Positions 1-8,406 are shown, numbered from the stretch's first letter. The stretch: 64,000 bases of DNA from Gynurincola endophyticus (GCF_003991195.1 NZ_RCWL01000003.1:372001-436000), one strand, 5' to 3'. Notes: generated by a model not told the origin, from the sequence alone. Program-made: numbers and translations.

Positions 1-264
1 GAATTGAGATATCCATTCTCTACGAATCCAAACTCTACTATCTTTGGTATGGTATGGTTCGAGGCCGCGAACGGCTGGTATGATTATAAGTCATACAATC
101 CGTTTAAGTTACGCCGTTCTGCAGGGGTGGGTATGCGTTTCTTCTTACCGATGTTCGGTTTGTTAGGATTTGACTATGGTGTTGGTTTTGATAGACTTAC
201 GCCAGGAAATGGCATCAAAAACGCAACCAGGTTCACCTTTATGTTAGGATTTGAACCGGAATAA
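1..264 (+). CDS. bamA: BamA/Omp85 outer-membrane assembly protein, C-terminal end (partial)
   Basis: This is the last part (about 87 residues) of an Omp85-family beta-barrel that inserts outer-membrane proteins. The frame is open from base 1 and the start lies outside the window. The visible strands alternate aromatic and glycine residues (FEAANGWYD, SAGVGMRFFLPMFGLLGFDYG), and the protein ends in a strand closing with FMLGFEPE, as expected for the final BamA strands. Two OmpH/Skp chaperone genes and murI follow, the usual Bacteroidota arrangement for the BamA locus, which supports BamA over other Omp85 paralogues. Only the tail is visible, so the POTRA domains cannot be checked. Confidence 0.85.
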   Translation, partial: ELRYPFSTNPNSTIFGMVWFEAANGWYDYKSYNPFKLRRSAGVGMRFFLPMFGLLGFDYGVGFDRLTPGNGIKNATRFTFMLGFEPE

Positions 265-292
265 CAGGTGTTCATCTTTAAATTCTTATGTT

Positions 293-811
293 ATGATGAA
301 GAAATTTTTGTTTGCTATCTGTTTTTTAACATTTGTAGGTAGTACCGGATTGTTTGCACAGCGTTATGCTATTATTGATTCTAAATATATTTTAGGAAAA
401 CTTCCGGAGTATACGGAAGCAACGGAAAAGTTGAACGCTTTTTCGCAACAGGCTGAAAAAGAAATCGGACAATTGCAGGCAAACCTCGACCGGCTTTATC
501 AGCAATATGATGCGGAAAGAGCATTGCTAAGTCCGACGCTTTTGAAAAAACGTGAAGACGAATTATTTCTAAAGGAAAAAGAAATTAAAGATCTGCAAAG
601 AAAAGTTTTTGGTTACGAAGGTGATTTGTTCAAGAAACGTCAGGAGTTAATTCAGCCGATACAGGATAAATTATATGCGGCGATTCAGAAAATTGCTACT
701 GCTCGTCAGTATGATTTTATATTAGATAAAAGCGAAGGAATAACAATTATTTTTTCCGATCCTAAACTGGATAAAAGCGAAGATATTTTAAAAGAGTTGG
801 GTGTTAAATAA
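293..811 (+). CDS. OmpH/Skp-family periplasmic chaperone (first copy)
   Basis: A 172-residue protein with a signal peptide (MMKKFLFAICFL..., predicted cleavage after GLFAQ) and a long charged helical region rich in K, E and Q, typical of Skp/OmpH, which forms a coiled-coil tentacle trimer holding unfolded outer-membrane proteins. The start is set at ATG 293 because the signal peptide begins there; the frame continues upstream into the end of bamA without signal-like sequence. It lies 28 bp after bamA and is probably co-transcribed. The C-terminal LDKSEGITIIFSDP segment belongs to the beta body domain. The substrate is inferred from the family and from linkage to bamA. Confidence 0.9.
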   Translation: MMKKFLFAICFLTFVGSTGLFAQRYAIIDSKYILGKLPEYTEATEKLNAFSQQAEKEIGQLQANLDRLYQQYDAERALLSPTLLKKREDELFLKEKEIKDLQRKVFGYEGDLFKKRQELIQPIQDKLYAAIQKIATARQYDFILDKSEGITIIFSDPKLDKSEDILKELGVK

Positions 812-876
812 ATTACAATTCACTCGGTTTTTCGAAAGTATTTCGTATTATTACTCCATAAACAATCAACCCAATA

Positions 877-901
877 ACCGATTCGTCGGTGGATTTTTTT
901 A
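877..901 (+). terminator. weak terminator-like hairpin before the second ompH gene
   Basis: Stem ACCGA (877-881), loop TTCG, stem TCGGT (886-890), followed by GGA and a T run at 894-901. The stem has only 5 bp but a stable UUCG-type loop. The T run ends 5 nt before the next start codon. Confidence 0.4.
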
Positions 902-905
902 AATT

Positions 906-1445
906 ATGAAACACATGAAAAAAGTTTTGATTGCACTCTCTATTGTATTCTTAACAGTGAGTGGTTTTGAAGCGAATGCACAAAAAATTGGTTATATCAG
1001 CGTAAATGAGGTGATCATGATCATGCCTGAAACCGCTAAAGCACAAGCACAATTAGAAGAATTCAGAAACGCTTTAATTCAAAGCGCTAATGATAAAGAA
1101 ACAGCTTTTAATGCTTCTGTTGAAAAATTCTTAGCAGACTCTTTAAAAATGACTGAAGCTCAAAAAACTGTAAAACGTCAGGATCTGATGAAGTTGCAAC
1201 AAGAGTTAAGCCAGGAAGATCAAAGAATGCAAGACCAGTTTCAAAAGAAACAACAGGAAGTAATTGCTCCTATTCAAGCTAAAGCTTTAACTACTATCCA
1301 GGCTATTGCTAAAGAAGGTAACTATACTTACGTTCTTGAAAAAGAAGCAATGATTGTTGCTCCTAATGCAGATGACTTGTTGCCTTTAGTTGCTAAAAAA
1401 TTAAGTGTAACAATTCCTGCTACCATTCAGGTAGGAAAACAATAG
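906..1445 (+). CDS. OmpH/Skp-family periplasmic chaperone (second copy)
   Basis: A 179-residue secreted protein: signal peptide MKHMKKVLIALSIVFLTVSG... cleaved near ANAQ, then KIGYISVNEVIMIMPE, the typical first strand of Skp/OmpH, and a central coiled-coil rich in Q, K and E. It is a paralogue of the preceding gene; two adjacent copies are common in Bacteroidota. ATG 915 (MKK...) is an equally plausible start. A strong intrinsic terminator follows, so the bamA-ompH-ompH unit probably ends here. Role: periplasmic holdase for outer-membrane proteins, inferred from the family. Confidence 0.9.
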   Translation: MKHMKKVLIALSIVFLTVSGFEANAQKIGYISVNEVIMIMPETAKAQAQLEEFRNALIQSANDKETAFNASVEKFLADSLKMTEAQKTVKRQDLMKLQQELSQEDQRMQDQFQKKQQEVIAPIQAKALTTIQAIAKEGNYTYVLEKEAMIVAPNADDLLPLVAKKLSVTIPATIQVGKQ

Positions 1446-1470
1446 TCAAAAAAATATATAAAGTTTCTGA

Positions 1471-1499
1471 AGCCTTCCACAATGTGGAGGGCTTTTTTT
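1471..1499 (+). terminator. intrinsic terminator after the ompH genes
   Basis: AGCCTTCCAC (1471-1480), loop AAT, GTGGAGGGCT with one G-U pair, then a run of seven T. It ends about 10 nt before the murI start codon. Confidence 0.85.
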
Positions 1500-1509
1500 A
1501 TATTGCAGC

Positions 1510-2328
1510 ATGCGTGCAATAGGTGTTTTTGATTCAGGATATGGTGGATTGACTATCTTAAAGTCTATCACTTCTGTATTACCTTCTTACGATTTTATTT
1601 ATCTCGGAGATAATGCCCGTGCTCCCTATGGTACAAGGTCGTTCGAAACAGTGTATCAATATACCTGGCAAGCTGTGCAAAAACTTTTCGCTGAAGGATG
1701 CCCTTTAGTAATCTTAGCTTGTAATACGGCTTCGGCAAAAGCATTGCGCACCATCCAGCAAAAAAATCTTCCACAACAGTACAGTAACCGTCGTGTGTTA
1801 GGAGTAATTCGTCCTACAGCAGAAGTTATCGGAAATATGACACGGTCTAATACCGTAGGTATCATGGCCACTAAAGGAACAGTTGCTTCTGAAAGTTACT
1901 TACTCGAAATTGATAAGTTCTATCCGCAAGTAAAAGTGTTGCAGCAGGCCTGTCCTTTATTTGTTCCGCTGATTGAACAGCAGGAACATCTTTCACCCGG
2001 AATGGATTACTTCTTAGAAAAATATTCGCATCAACTGATGCAACAGTCTGATCAGATAGACACTGTTTTGCTTGCCTGTACCCATTATCCCCTGATTGAA
2101 AACTCGTTAAAGAGCCATTTTCCGGAAAATGTAAAAATTGTATCGCAGGGTGATATCGTGGCAAAAAGTTTGGTAGATTATTTGAAGCGTCATCCGGAAA
2201 TAGACGAGCAATGTACCAGAAATGGAAAACGACGTTATTTTACAACAGATGATGTAGAAAGTTTTGACGCTGCAGCTTCTTTGTTTTACGGCGAGTCGAT
2301 ACAGGCGGAACACATTCATTTAACTTAA
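1510..2328 (+). CDS. murI: glutamate racemase
   Basis: A 272-residue enzyme that interconverts L- and D-glutamate in the cytoplasm, supplying D-Glu for peptidoglycan. Visible landmarks: N-terminal GVFDSGYGGLT, YLGDNARAPYG, the first catalytic cysteine in ACNTAS (about residue 74), and the second in LACTHYPL (about residue 192). Length is normal. It follows the ompH terminator by 10 nt, so it needs either read-through or a promoter within that short region; no clear promoter is visible. A lipoprotein gene begins 10 nt downstream. Confidence 0.96.
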   Translation: MRAIGVFDSGYGGLTILKSITSVLPSYDFIYLGDNARAPYGTRSFETVYQYTWQAVQKLFAEGCPLVILACNTASAKALRTIQQKNLPQQYSNRRVLGVIRPTAEVIGNMTRSNTVGIMATKGTVASESYLLEIDKFYPQVKVLQQACPLFVPLIEQQEHLSPGMDYFLEKYSHQLMQQSDQIDTVLLACTHYPLIENSLKSHFPENVKIVSQGDIVAKSLVDYLKRHPEIDEQCTRNGKRRYFTTDDVESFDAAASLFYGESIQAEHIHLT

Positions 2329-2338
2329 TGGAATTATC

Positions 2339-3220
2339 ATGAAAATTTTAAAGTATTTATTTTTACTTTCCATAGGGTTCGCTTCTTGCCAGAAAGAAGA
2401 AAGTTTCGAATTACCCGAAGAAAAAGGCGGTTTTTCCATGAAAATCGATGGTACACTTTGGAATGCAGAAAATGCACAGGCTGATTATCGCCAATCTATT
2501 CTGAGCATTATCGGAACTACCAACGATGGAAAAAGTATTGTTTTTATGATAAAAGACCCGAAAGTCGGTACTTTTTACTCCAACCCTGAACTGAGCATTG
2601 ATCCCAGCGTTGCTTTTAACGATCCGACTGCTTATTCCGATGCATCTTTTTTGATCACGCATGAAGAAGGTGATGCAGCTGTTCCTGTACTGGAAATTAC
2701 CGAGATTGATTTTGAGAAAGGGTTTTTCAGCGCCACTTTTGCTTTTGACCTGCAACTGGTAACGATTAATGGAGGCAACGGAAATGCGGGCGTAAGTATT
2801 ACCGAAGGAAAAATTACCAAGCTCTATTTTGGCTCAGACAATACTATTCCTGATGTGGAAGAAGGTGCAACAGGTGCTTCAAACTGGTCGTTTGATGGAG
2901 TGAACCGTTCAGGAGATGCTGAATTTGAAGTGGTGACTTACCAGGCTTATAAAGCAATTTCTATAACAATGGTGGATGATCAAAGAGCTCAGCAGATTAC
3001 CATCGGTATCGCTCTTAATAATGCCCAACAACCGCAAAGTTCTTCTGTAATTGCTGTGTCGGGTCCTGATAATCAGGTTTATACAGGTTTTACGGGTGTT
3101 TCTGATTTTAGTTTTGATGAAAATGCCAAAAAGTTGAAATTTAAGTTTTCAGCGGATGTAACGGATGCCGGTAACGCAATTACCAAAAGAATCACAGGAG
3201 AAGTAAATATTGGCTATTAG
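2339..3220 (+). CDS. secreted lipoprotein of unknown function (DUF6252-like)
   Basis: A 293-residue protein with a lipoprotein signal peptide and lipobox (GFASC, cysteine at about residue 17), so it should be lipid-anchored in the envelope. The mature part begins with GGFSMKIDGTLWNAENAQA, reminiscent of the Bacteroidota DUF6252-type lipoproteins, and holds a second related half (residues about 170-290), suggesting two beta-sandwich-like domains. No catalytic motif is recognisable. It lies 10 nt after murI and may be co-transcribed. Function unknown; the family assignment is from memory of sequence style and is tentative. Confidence 0.75.
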   Translation: MKILKYLFLLSIGFASCQKEESFELPEEKGGFSMKIDGTLWNAENAQADYRQSILSIIGTTNDGKSIVFMIKDPKVGTFYSNPELSIDPSVAFNDPTAYSDASFLITHEEGDAAVPVLEITEIDFEKGFFSATFAFDLQLVTINGGNGNAGVSITEGKITKLYFGSDNTIPDVEEGATGASNWSFDGVNRSGDAEFEVVTYQAYKAISITMVDDQRAQQITIGIALNNAQQPQSSSVIAVSGPDNQVYTGFTGVSDFSFDENAKKLKFKFSADVTDAGNAITKRITGEVNIGY

Positions 3221-3261
3221 GAGGCTGATCGTCAATGTGTTGTGACGATTGTTAAAAAAAA

Positions 3262-3293
3262 TTGCTTTTTTTTGAATCGTTTCCCTACCTTTG
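3262..3293 (+). promoter_or_regulatory. Bacteroidota housekeeping promoter of rpmH
   Basis: TTG at 3262-3264 (-33 element), 21-nt spacer, then TACCTTTG at 3286-3293 (-7 element). The predicted start near 3298 leaves a leader of about 100 nt with a GACCAG/CTGGTC hairpin at 3348-3366. Confidence 0.75.
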
Positions 3294-3397
3294 CCATCCT
3301 TTCACAAACCATCGGGTGTGGTGACCTGTTGGCGAAAATGGAACCAAGACCAGCTTCTCCCTGGTCGTATTTCAAAAGTGAATAAGAGATTAAAATT

Positions 3398-3553
3398 ATG
3401 AAACGTACATTTCAACCTCATCGCCGTCGTCGTAAAACAGTACACGGATTTCGTAAACGTATGCAAAGTGCAAACGGTCGTAAAGTTCTAGCTAGCCGCA
3501 GAGCAAAAGGCCGTAAAAAGTTGACTGTTTCTGACGAAAGAAAATTAAAATAG
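3398..3553 (+). CDS. rpmH: 50S ribosomal protein L34
   Basis: A short gene (51 codons) encoding the very basic L34 protein: it starts [19 protein letters not shown] and contains [22 protein letters not shown], the hallmark of the family. L34 is part of the large ribosomal subunit. Placement directly before rnpA and yidD is the widely conserved rpmH-rnpA-yidD order. A consensus promoter and a roughly 100-nt leader lie upstream, and a perfect 10-bp terminator hairpin separates it from rnpA. Confidence 0.98.
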   Translation: MKRTFQPHRRRRKTVHGFRKRMQSANGRKVLASRRAKGRKKLTVSDERKLK

Positions 3554-3576
3554 TCAATTAAGCATATATCTTATTT

Positions 3577-3607
3577 TAGCCTTGTATCACTACAAGGCTA
3601 ATTTTTT
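3577..3607 (+). terminator. intrinsic terminator between rpmH and rnpA
   Basis: Perfect 10-bp stem TAGCCTTGTA (3577-3586) / TACAAGGCTA (3591-3600), loop TCAC, then A and seven T. It ends about 6 nt before the rnpA start codon; partial read-through would set a high rpmH to low rnpA ratio. Confidence 0.85.
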
Positions 3608-3613
3608 TATCAG

Positions 3614-4024
3614 ATGCCTAAGCAGTTTACTCTCAATAAAAAAGAGCGTTTAAAAAAAACGAAACTGATTGAACACCTTTTTCAATCAGGAAAAAAAATT
3701 ACTGCCTTCCCTTTACGTATGCATTATCTGTTTCCCGAACAGGCCGATGCACCTCTTCAGGCAGCTTTTAGTGCCAGTAAAAAGAACTTTAAGCGATCAC
3801 ACGAAAGAAACCTCATCAAACGGAAATTAAGAGAAGCATATCGCTTACAGAAGTTACCTTTACAAACAGAAATAGCCGGCAAAAATCAACCTTTAATTCT
3901 GTTTTTTGTTTATAATGGTAAAGAGAAGCCACCCTATGAACTAATTGCTGCTAAAATGCAGGAGTTATTAAATAAAATGCTTCTTATCGTACAAGCCCAT
4001 GAAGCGGATACTCCAAATACTTAG
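3614..4024 (+). CDS. rnpA: ribonuclease P protein component
   Basis: A 136-residue basic protein that binds RNase P RNA and helps 5' processing of tRNA precursors. The signature [13 protein letters not shown] (RNR motif, about residues 65-77) is present, with N-terminal [11 protein letters not shown] and the usual length. It follows the rpmH terminator by 6 nt and overlaps yidD by 26 nt, implying translational coupling. The C-terminal extension beyond the core ([14 protein letters not shown]) is where yidD starts in another frame. Confidence 0.95.
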   Translation: MPKQFTLNKKERLKKTKLIEHLFQSGKKITAFPLRMHYLFPEQADAPLQAAFSASKKNFKRSHERNLIKRKLREAYRLQKLPLQTEIAGKNQPLILFFVYNGKEKPPYELIAAKMQELLNKMLLIVQAHEADTPNT

Positions 4025-4229
4025 TTATCCTTTTTTACTACTCATTCGAATTTATCAGTGGGGAATATCTCCTTTGCTCGGGCCTAAATGCCGTTATACA
4101 CCCACCTGTTCACAATATGCCTATATAGCACTTAAAAAATATGGTGTGGTAAAAGGATTGTGGCTGGCGGTTAAACGAATAGCCCGTTGCGGCCCCTGGG
4201 GTGGACATGGGCATGATCCGGTACCGTGA
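3999..4229 (+). CDS. yidD: membrane protein insertion efficiency factor YidD
   Basis: A 76-residue protein carrying the YidD signature: hydrophobic N-terminus, [23 protein letters not shown] (three cysteines, with [10 protein letters not shown] diagnostic) and a C-terminal [13 protein letters not shown]. In other bacteria YidD sits at the inner membrane and aids YidC-dependent insertion. It overlaps the end of rnpA by 26 nt. yidC is not next to it here. Confidence 0.95.
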   Translation: MKRILQILSYPFLLLIRIYQWGISPLLGPKCRYTPTCSQYAYIALKKYGVVKGLWLAVKRIARCGPWGGHGHDPVP

Positions 4230-4297
4230 ACATGAAGAGTGAAGAATTGAGAATGAAGAGTTAAGTGTTAAAAATTCTGTAGCAAGAGTAATTACAA

Positions 4298-4330
4298 CAA
4301 AAAAGCTGCTTCACTAAAAGTGAAACAGCT
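4298..4330 (-). terminator. intrinsic terminator of the 4354-4968 lipoprotein gene
   Basis: Stem 4304-4315 / 4319-4330 (12 bp, one G-U), 3-nt loop. On the minus strand the stem is followed by six T (complement of 4299-4304). A GAAGAATTGAGAATGAAG-type AT-rich repeat lies just upstream at 4234-4266. Confidence 0.8.
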
Positions 4331-4353
4331 CTCAATACCGCAAACGGTAGTAA

Positions 4354-4968
4354 TTATTTTCTTAAACGCTCCAATAACTCATCGAGCGATTTTCTTTTTT
4401 GAGGATTCGTATAGAATTTCAGAATATCCGGCGCTTTACCGTCAGATCCTGCTTCGATTTCGTAAGGAACATTTGAAAAAGGTCCGTAAACCTTCGTGTT
4501 TTCGTGATCACCTACTCTTTTAATTGCTTTAGGTACGATACTATAAGTTCTTGTTTCATCACTTACATTTTCACCCTTTAATAATTTTTGAGTAGAATCA
4601 ATCATTCTGTCAACATCATCAGCACCTAGTTTTTTAGGAGTTCCCTCATCGCCAAATGACATTTTGCTACCTACCAGCGTATCTTTCTTGAAATTGATAA
4701 TGTAATATCCCGGAGCAGTTACGTCAAAACTGATTTTTTCATCACCGATTAATACGTCAATTGAGTTTTTGCCGGCAATGTCAAACTCCTGTTCGTTGTG
4801 TTGGTTACTAGGGCTCACTGCAAAAAGAACATCAGCTTTTGTAGCATCAATCTTACCACTTGAAAAAACAACTACCTTTTTAAACTCTTTTGGAGTTTTG
4901 TCAGATTCACCGCAAGATGCTAATCCAACAGCAATCATTCCGGCCAGTAATAAATTAGAAAGTTTCAT
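4354..4968 (-). CDS. lipoprotein of unknown function
   Basis: A 204-residue lipoprotein: MKLSNLLLAGMIAVGLASC ends in a lipobox cysteine (residue 19). The start is placed at 4968 because the signal peptide begins there; the extra upstream codons of the open frame are not signal-like. The mature part holds a compact beta-rich region (IDVLIGDEKISFDVTAPGYYIINF) and a lysine/arginine-rich end. I recognise no family or catalytic motif. It is monocistronic, with its own terminator downstream and the sod terminator upstream. Confidence 0.7.
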   Translation of the reverse strand: MKLSNLLLAGMIAVGLASCGESDKTPKEFKKVVVFSSGKIDATKADVLFAVSPSNQHNEQEFDIAGKNSIDVLIGDEKISFDVTAPGYYIINFKKDTLVGSKMSFGDEGTPKKLGADDVDRMIDSTQKLLKGENVSDETRTYSIVPKAIKRVGDHENTKVYGPFSNVPYEIEAGSDGKAPDILKFYTNPQKRKSLDELLERLRK

Positions 4969-4989
4969 ATCATTGATTTTATAAGATGT

Positions 4990-5038
4990 AAAAAAGATCC
5001 CTATACAATTCACATTTTGACAGGGAACTGTATAGGGA
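4990..5038 (-). terminator. intrinsic terminator of the superoxide dismutase gene
   Basis: Long stem TCCCTATACAATTC (4998-5011) / GAACTGTATAGGGA (5025-5038) with one mismatch, followed on the minus strand by ATC and six T (4990-4997 complement). Confidence 0.75.
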
Positions 5039-5078
5039 AGCTAAGAAAAGAAAAAATATTGACTGATAGAAACAATTC

Positions 5079-5681
5079 TTATGCTTTTTCGAAACGTTCT
5101 GCAACTTTGTTCCAGTTAACAGCGTTCCAGAAAGCACTTAAATATTCCGGTCTTCTATTTTGATATTTTAAATAGTAAGCGTGTTCCCAAACGTCGCAAC
5201 CTAAAATTGGAGTACCTTTTACTTCGGCAACGTCCATTAATGGGTTATCCTGATTAGGCGTAGACGAAACTTCCAGTTTTCCGTCTTTCACAATTAACCA
5301 GGCCCAACCTGAACCAAAACGGGTTGCTCCTGCAGCATTAAATTTCTCTTTAAATGCATCAAATGAACCGAAAGTTGAATTGATTGCATCAGCTAATTTG
5401 CCGCTTGGTGTACCACCGGCTTTTGGCGCTAATGATTCCCAGAAGAAAGTATGGTTCCAGTGACCACCACCATTATTTCTTACCGCAGGAGAAATTGCAC
5501 CTGCATTTTTTACTAATTCTTCTAAGCTCTTATTCTCATTTTCTGTTCCTGCGATAGCTTTATTCAGGTTATCTACATAAGCCTGATGATGTTTTCCGTG
5601 GTGAATTTCCATGGTTTTCTCATCAATGTTCGGCTCAAGCGCATTTGTTGCGTATGGTAGAGGTGGTAATGTAAATGCCAT
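5079..5681 (-). CDS. superoxide dismutase, Fe/Mn family
   Basis: A 200-residue cytoplasmic enzyme converting superoxide to peroxide and oxygen. Metal ligands are visible as H27 ([13 protein letters not shown]), H77 (HWNHTFFW), D163 and H167 ([10 protein letters not shown]). The NNGGGH segment and the NQD tripeptide (about residues 143-145) match the positions that in E. coli MnSOD carry Gly77 and Gln146, so manganese or cambialistic use is more likely than strict iron use; this is inference. It is monocistronic with a clear promoter and terminator. Confidence 0.96.
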   Translation of the reverse strand: MAFTLPPLPYATNALEPNIDEKTMEIHHGKHHQAYVDNLNKAIAGTENENKSLEELVKNAGAISPAVRNNGGGHWNHTFFWESLAPKAGGTPSGKLADAINSTFGSFDAFKEKFNAAGATRFGSGWAWLIVKDGKLEVSSTPNQDNPLMDVAEVKGTPILGCDVWEHAYYLKYQNRRPEYLSAFWNAVNWNKVAERFEKA

Positions 5682-5729
5682 AATATTTGATTTTTACGTT
5701 TAACAATACTTGTGTATGCTTTTATAATA

Positions 5730-5760
5730 CAAATTTAAGTGCCGGAATGTTTAAAAACAA
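5730..5760 (-). promoter_or_regulatory. housekeeping promoter of the superoxide dismutase gene
   Basis: On the minus strand: TTG (5760-5758), 20-nt spacer, TAAATTTG (5737-5730). The expected leader is about 45 nt. Confidence 0.7.
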
Positions 5761-5812
5761 TAGGAGAAGCTTTATTAAATTACTAATAATTTTAATCGGT
5801 TATGCTTTTCTG

Positions 5813-6250
5813 TTATCTTTTTCCGAGGAAGAAGTCTTTCATTAACCGGGCACATTCCTCACTTAAAATTCCGTTGGTAACGGTGGTTTTCGGATGAAAA
5901 GGGTGCCGGTCTTCTGTATACTTCCTATGCCCGTTTTTAAGATCGTCAGCTCCCCAGACAATTCGTGCTACCTTACTCCAATGTAAAGCGCCGCAACACA
6001 TCAAACAAGGTTCTATCGTTACATAGAGCGTACAATTGGTAAGGTACTTGGCTCCCATATAATTGGTAGCAGCCGTGAGTGCAATCATTTCTGCATGTGC
6101 AGTCGGATCATTTAACAATTCTACCTGATTATGTCCTCTCCCGATGATCGTTTCGTTTAAAACCACAACTGCTCCAATGGGAATTTCATCGGCCTCAAAA
6201 GCCTTTTTTGCCTCATTTATTGCTTGTTGCATGAAGTACTCGTCAGTCAT
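5813..6250 (-). CDS. tadA: tRNA-specific adenosine deaminase (TadA family)
   Basis: A 145-residue zinc-dependent deaminase. Motifs: HAE at residues 52-54 (zinc His plus catalytic Glu) and PCLMC at 81-85 (C82 and C85 zinc ligands), with the N-terminal helix MQQAINEAKKAF and IPIGAVVV typical of TadA, which makes inosine at the wobble position of tRNA-Arg. The start is set at ATG 6250 (MTDEYFMQQA); the five upstream codons are not conserved-looking. A guanine deaminase or generic nucleoside deaminase of the same fold is the alternative. Confidence 0.85.
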   Translation of the reverse strand: MTDEYFMQQAINEAKKAFEADEIPIGAVVVLNETIIGRGHNQVELLNDPTAHAEMIALTAATNYMGAKYLTNCTLYVTIEPCLMCCGALHWSKVARIVWGADDLKNGHRKYTEDRHPFHPKTTVTNGILSEECARLMKDFFLGKR

Positions 6251-6403
6251 GCATCGAAGATACAAACTTCCTTGTATCTACCCGTAACCGTATCTGCTAC
6301 AATTTTTATACCCGGCTCAGTGTATTTTAGCTATATTCGGCTTGCAAAAGAAAAAGACTGAACATTTAAAATAGATATTATCTTTAATATATAAACACTT
6401 ATT

Positions 6404-7246
6404 ATGAATCAAAAGATAGTAGTTTGTGGTGCGGGAACAATGGGGCGAAGTATTGCTCAGCTGGCTGCACAAAATGGCTATTCTGTTGTTCTTTACGATT
6501 TGCAGGCCAACGCTGTTCAAACAGCACAATTAATGATAGGTGAGGATCTGGAGAGGTTAGTTGCAAAAGGAAAACTAAACGGGCAGGAAAAAGATCAGAT
6601 TACATCCCGAATCACTTATACGACAAATACCGCTGATTGTACCGGAGATCTTATAATTGAAGCAGTAGTAGAAATACTTGAAGTCAAAGTTGAGTTATTT
6701 CAATGTTTACAGAAACATAACCCACCGTCAACTATTCTGGCAAGTAATACTTCTTCTATCTCCATTGCTTCCATTGCTAATGAACTCGAACACCCTGAAA
6801 GGGTGGCCGGGTTACATTTTTTTAATCCTGCTACCATTATGAAATTGGTGGAAGTGGTAAAAACAGAGCATACCTCCCCGCAGGTAACAGACTATTTAAT
6901 GAACTTTGCCCGCTCTTTACAAAAAACACCGGTTTTATGCAGAGATGCACCGGGCTTTATAGTGAATCACGCTGCACGCCCATATTATCTGGAATCTCTT
7001 TATCTGCACAAGAAAGGAGTACCTCTTGAAATGATTGATGAGTTATTGGAACAATCAGGTTTTAAGATGGGGCCTTTCCGGTTATTAGATTTAATTGGTA
7101 ATGACATCAACTATGCAGTGAGCGATATTGTTTATCAGCAATTAGGAAAACCAAATCGTCTGCAGCCTTCCCTTATTCAAAAAGCAATGGTTGAAAAAGG
7201 ACATTTGGGAAGAAAAACCGGAAAGGGGTTTTACGATTACAAATAG
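6404..7246 (+). CDS. 3-hydroxyacyl-CoA dehydrogenase (3-hydroxybutyryl-CoA dehydrogenase-like)
   Basis: A 280-residue NAD-dependent enzyme oxidising 3-hydroxyacyl-CoA or reducing acetoacetyl-CoA. The N-terminal Rossmann motif is GAGTMGRSIAQ (residues 9-19); ASNTSSISI and LHFFNPATIMKLVEVV (catalytic His-containing segment) follow; the C-terminal 3HCDH domain contains RDAPGFIVN and GPFRLLDLIGND. Length is normal for the short single-function form (PaaH/Hbd). No other beta-oxidation gene is adjacent, so the pathway is undetermined. Compare the orphan C-terminal-domain protein at 58531. Confidence 0.9.
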   Translation: MNQKIVVCGAGTMGRSIAQLAAQNGYSVVLYDLQANAVQTAQLMIGEDLERLVAKGKLNGQEKDQITSRITYTTNTADCTGDLIIEAVVEILEVKVELFQCLQKHNPPSTILASNTSSISIASIANELEHPERVAGLHFFNPATIMKLVEVVKTEHTSPQVTDYLMNFARSLQKTPVLCRDAPGFIVNHAARPYYLESLYLHKKGVPLEMIDELLEQSGFKMGPFRLLDLIGNDINYAVSDIVYQQLGKPNRLQPSLIQKAMVEKGHLGRKTGKGFYDYK

Positions 7247-7315
7247 TCTGTAAAAAGAGGTTACATTACGGTTATGAACTATCTTCGCATAACATCGATT
7301 ACATAAATATCAGTT

Positions 7316-8308
7316 TTGACACAGAAAGTTTTAGTTACAGGAGGTACCGGCTTTTTAGGTGCATATATTTTACAGGCATTGGTTGAAAAAGGATATGCCG
7401 TAAGAGCTATTCATCGTTCGTCTAATTACCCCGACTTTATTGATGCTTCTATTAACCGGAACGTAGAGTGGGTAGAAGGAGATATATTGGATGTGGTAAG
7501 TCTTGAGGATGCAATGAAAGGAATCGATATTGTTGTACATGCAGCAGCCCTGGTTTCTTTTTACAAAAGCGACAAGAAAAAGTTGTTTAAAATCAATGTG
7601 GACGGTACTGCCAATGTCGTGAACATGGCTATTGAAAACGGCATCAAAAAAATGTATTATATCAGTTCGGTTGCTGCACTCGGAAGAACCTCTTATGGAG
7701 AGAAAGTAACCGAAGAAAAGAAATGGACGAACGCTAAAACAAATACTAATTACGCGATCAGTAAATACTATGCAGAAAGAGAAGTCTGGCGTGGAATGGG
7801 TGAAGGCATGGATGTAGTGATTCTGAATCCAAGTACGATTATCGGATACGGTGACTGGAATCATTCAAGCTGCAAAATATTCAAGACTGTTTATGAAGAA
7901 TTTCCATGGTATACCGAAGGTGTTAATGGTTTTGTATTTGTAGAAGATGTAGCTAAAGTGTTGTTGAAAATAATGCAAACAGATACTAAAAACGAAAGGT
8001 TTATTGTTAATGGAGATAACTATACTTTTCAAAACCTGTTTAATGAAATAGCGACGGCCTTCGGAAAAAAGAAACCTACGAAAAAGGCTACCCGACTAAT
8101 GGGAGTAATAGCGGCGTATGTTGAAAAAGTAAAATCTTTATTTAACAATCGCAAACCTCTTTTGACTCTTGAAACCGCAAAAGTAGCACAGAGTAAAACA
8201 TATTTTGATAATTCGAAAATATTAAAAGTATTACCAGACTTTCGTTTTACGCCGTTACAAAATGCTATTGCAATATCGGCTAAAAAATACCTGCAAAACC
8301 TGAAGTAA
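7316..8308 (+). CDS. NAD-dependent epimerase/dehydratase, dihydroflavonol reductase-like
   Basis: A 330-residue extended short-chain dehydrogenase. Features: TGGTGFLG nucleotide-binding loop (residues 8-15), VVHAAALVSF, ISSVAALG and the catalytic YAISKYYAE (YxxxK), followed by LNPSTIIG. This pattern fits the 4-reductase/3-beta-HSD group seen widely in Bacteroidota; the substrate is unknown. The only usable start before the nucleotide-binding loop is TTG at 7316, since there is no in-frame ATG. A strong bidirectional terminator follows, shared with the convergent LpxD-like gene. Confidence 0.85.
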   Translation: MTQKVLVTGGTGFLGAYILQALVEKGYAVRAIHRSSNYPDFIDASINRNVEWVEGDILDVVSLEDAMKGIDIVVHAAALVSFYKSDKKKLFKINVDGTANVVNMAIENGIKKMYYISSVAALGRTSYGEKVTEEKKWTNAKTNTNYAISKYYAEREVWRGMGEGMDVVILNPSTIIGYGDWNHSSCKIFKTVYEEFPWYTEGVNGFVFVEDVAKVLLKIMQTDTKNERFIVNGDNYTFQNLFNEIATAFGKKKPTKKATRLMGVIAAYVEKVKSLFNNRKPLLTLETAKVAQSKTYFDNSKILKVLPDFRFTPLQNAIAISAKKYLQNLK

Positions 8309-8336
8309 AAATGCTTCATTAACTTATTAAAAGAGA

Positions 8337-8390
8337 ATCCCCGCTGCTTACTCAAGGTTTAACTTTTGAATAAACAGCGGGGATTTTTAT
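8337..8390. terminator. bidirectional terminator between convergent genes
   Basis: Perfect 10-bp stem ATCCCCGCTG (8337-8346) / CAGCGGGGAT (8375-8384) with a 28-nt loop and a T run on the plus strand. It serves the epimerase gene on plus and possibly the LpxD-like gene on minus. Confidence 0.75.
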
Positions 8391-8406
8391 TTCATGAAAT
8401 GAGCTG

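Noticed and set aside
3286-3397. A known riboswitch in the rpmH leader
   Set aside because: The segment shows a short hairpin but none of the conserved cores I know for metabolite riboswitches.
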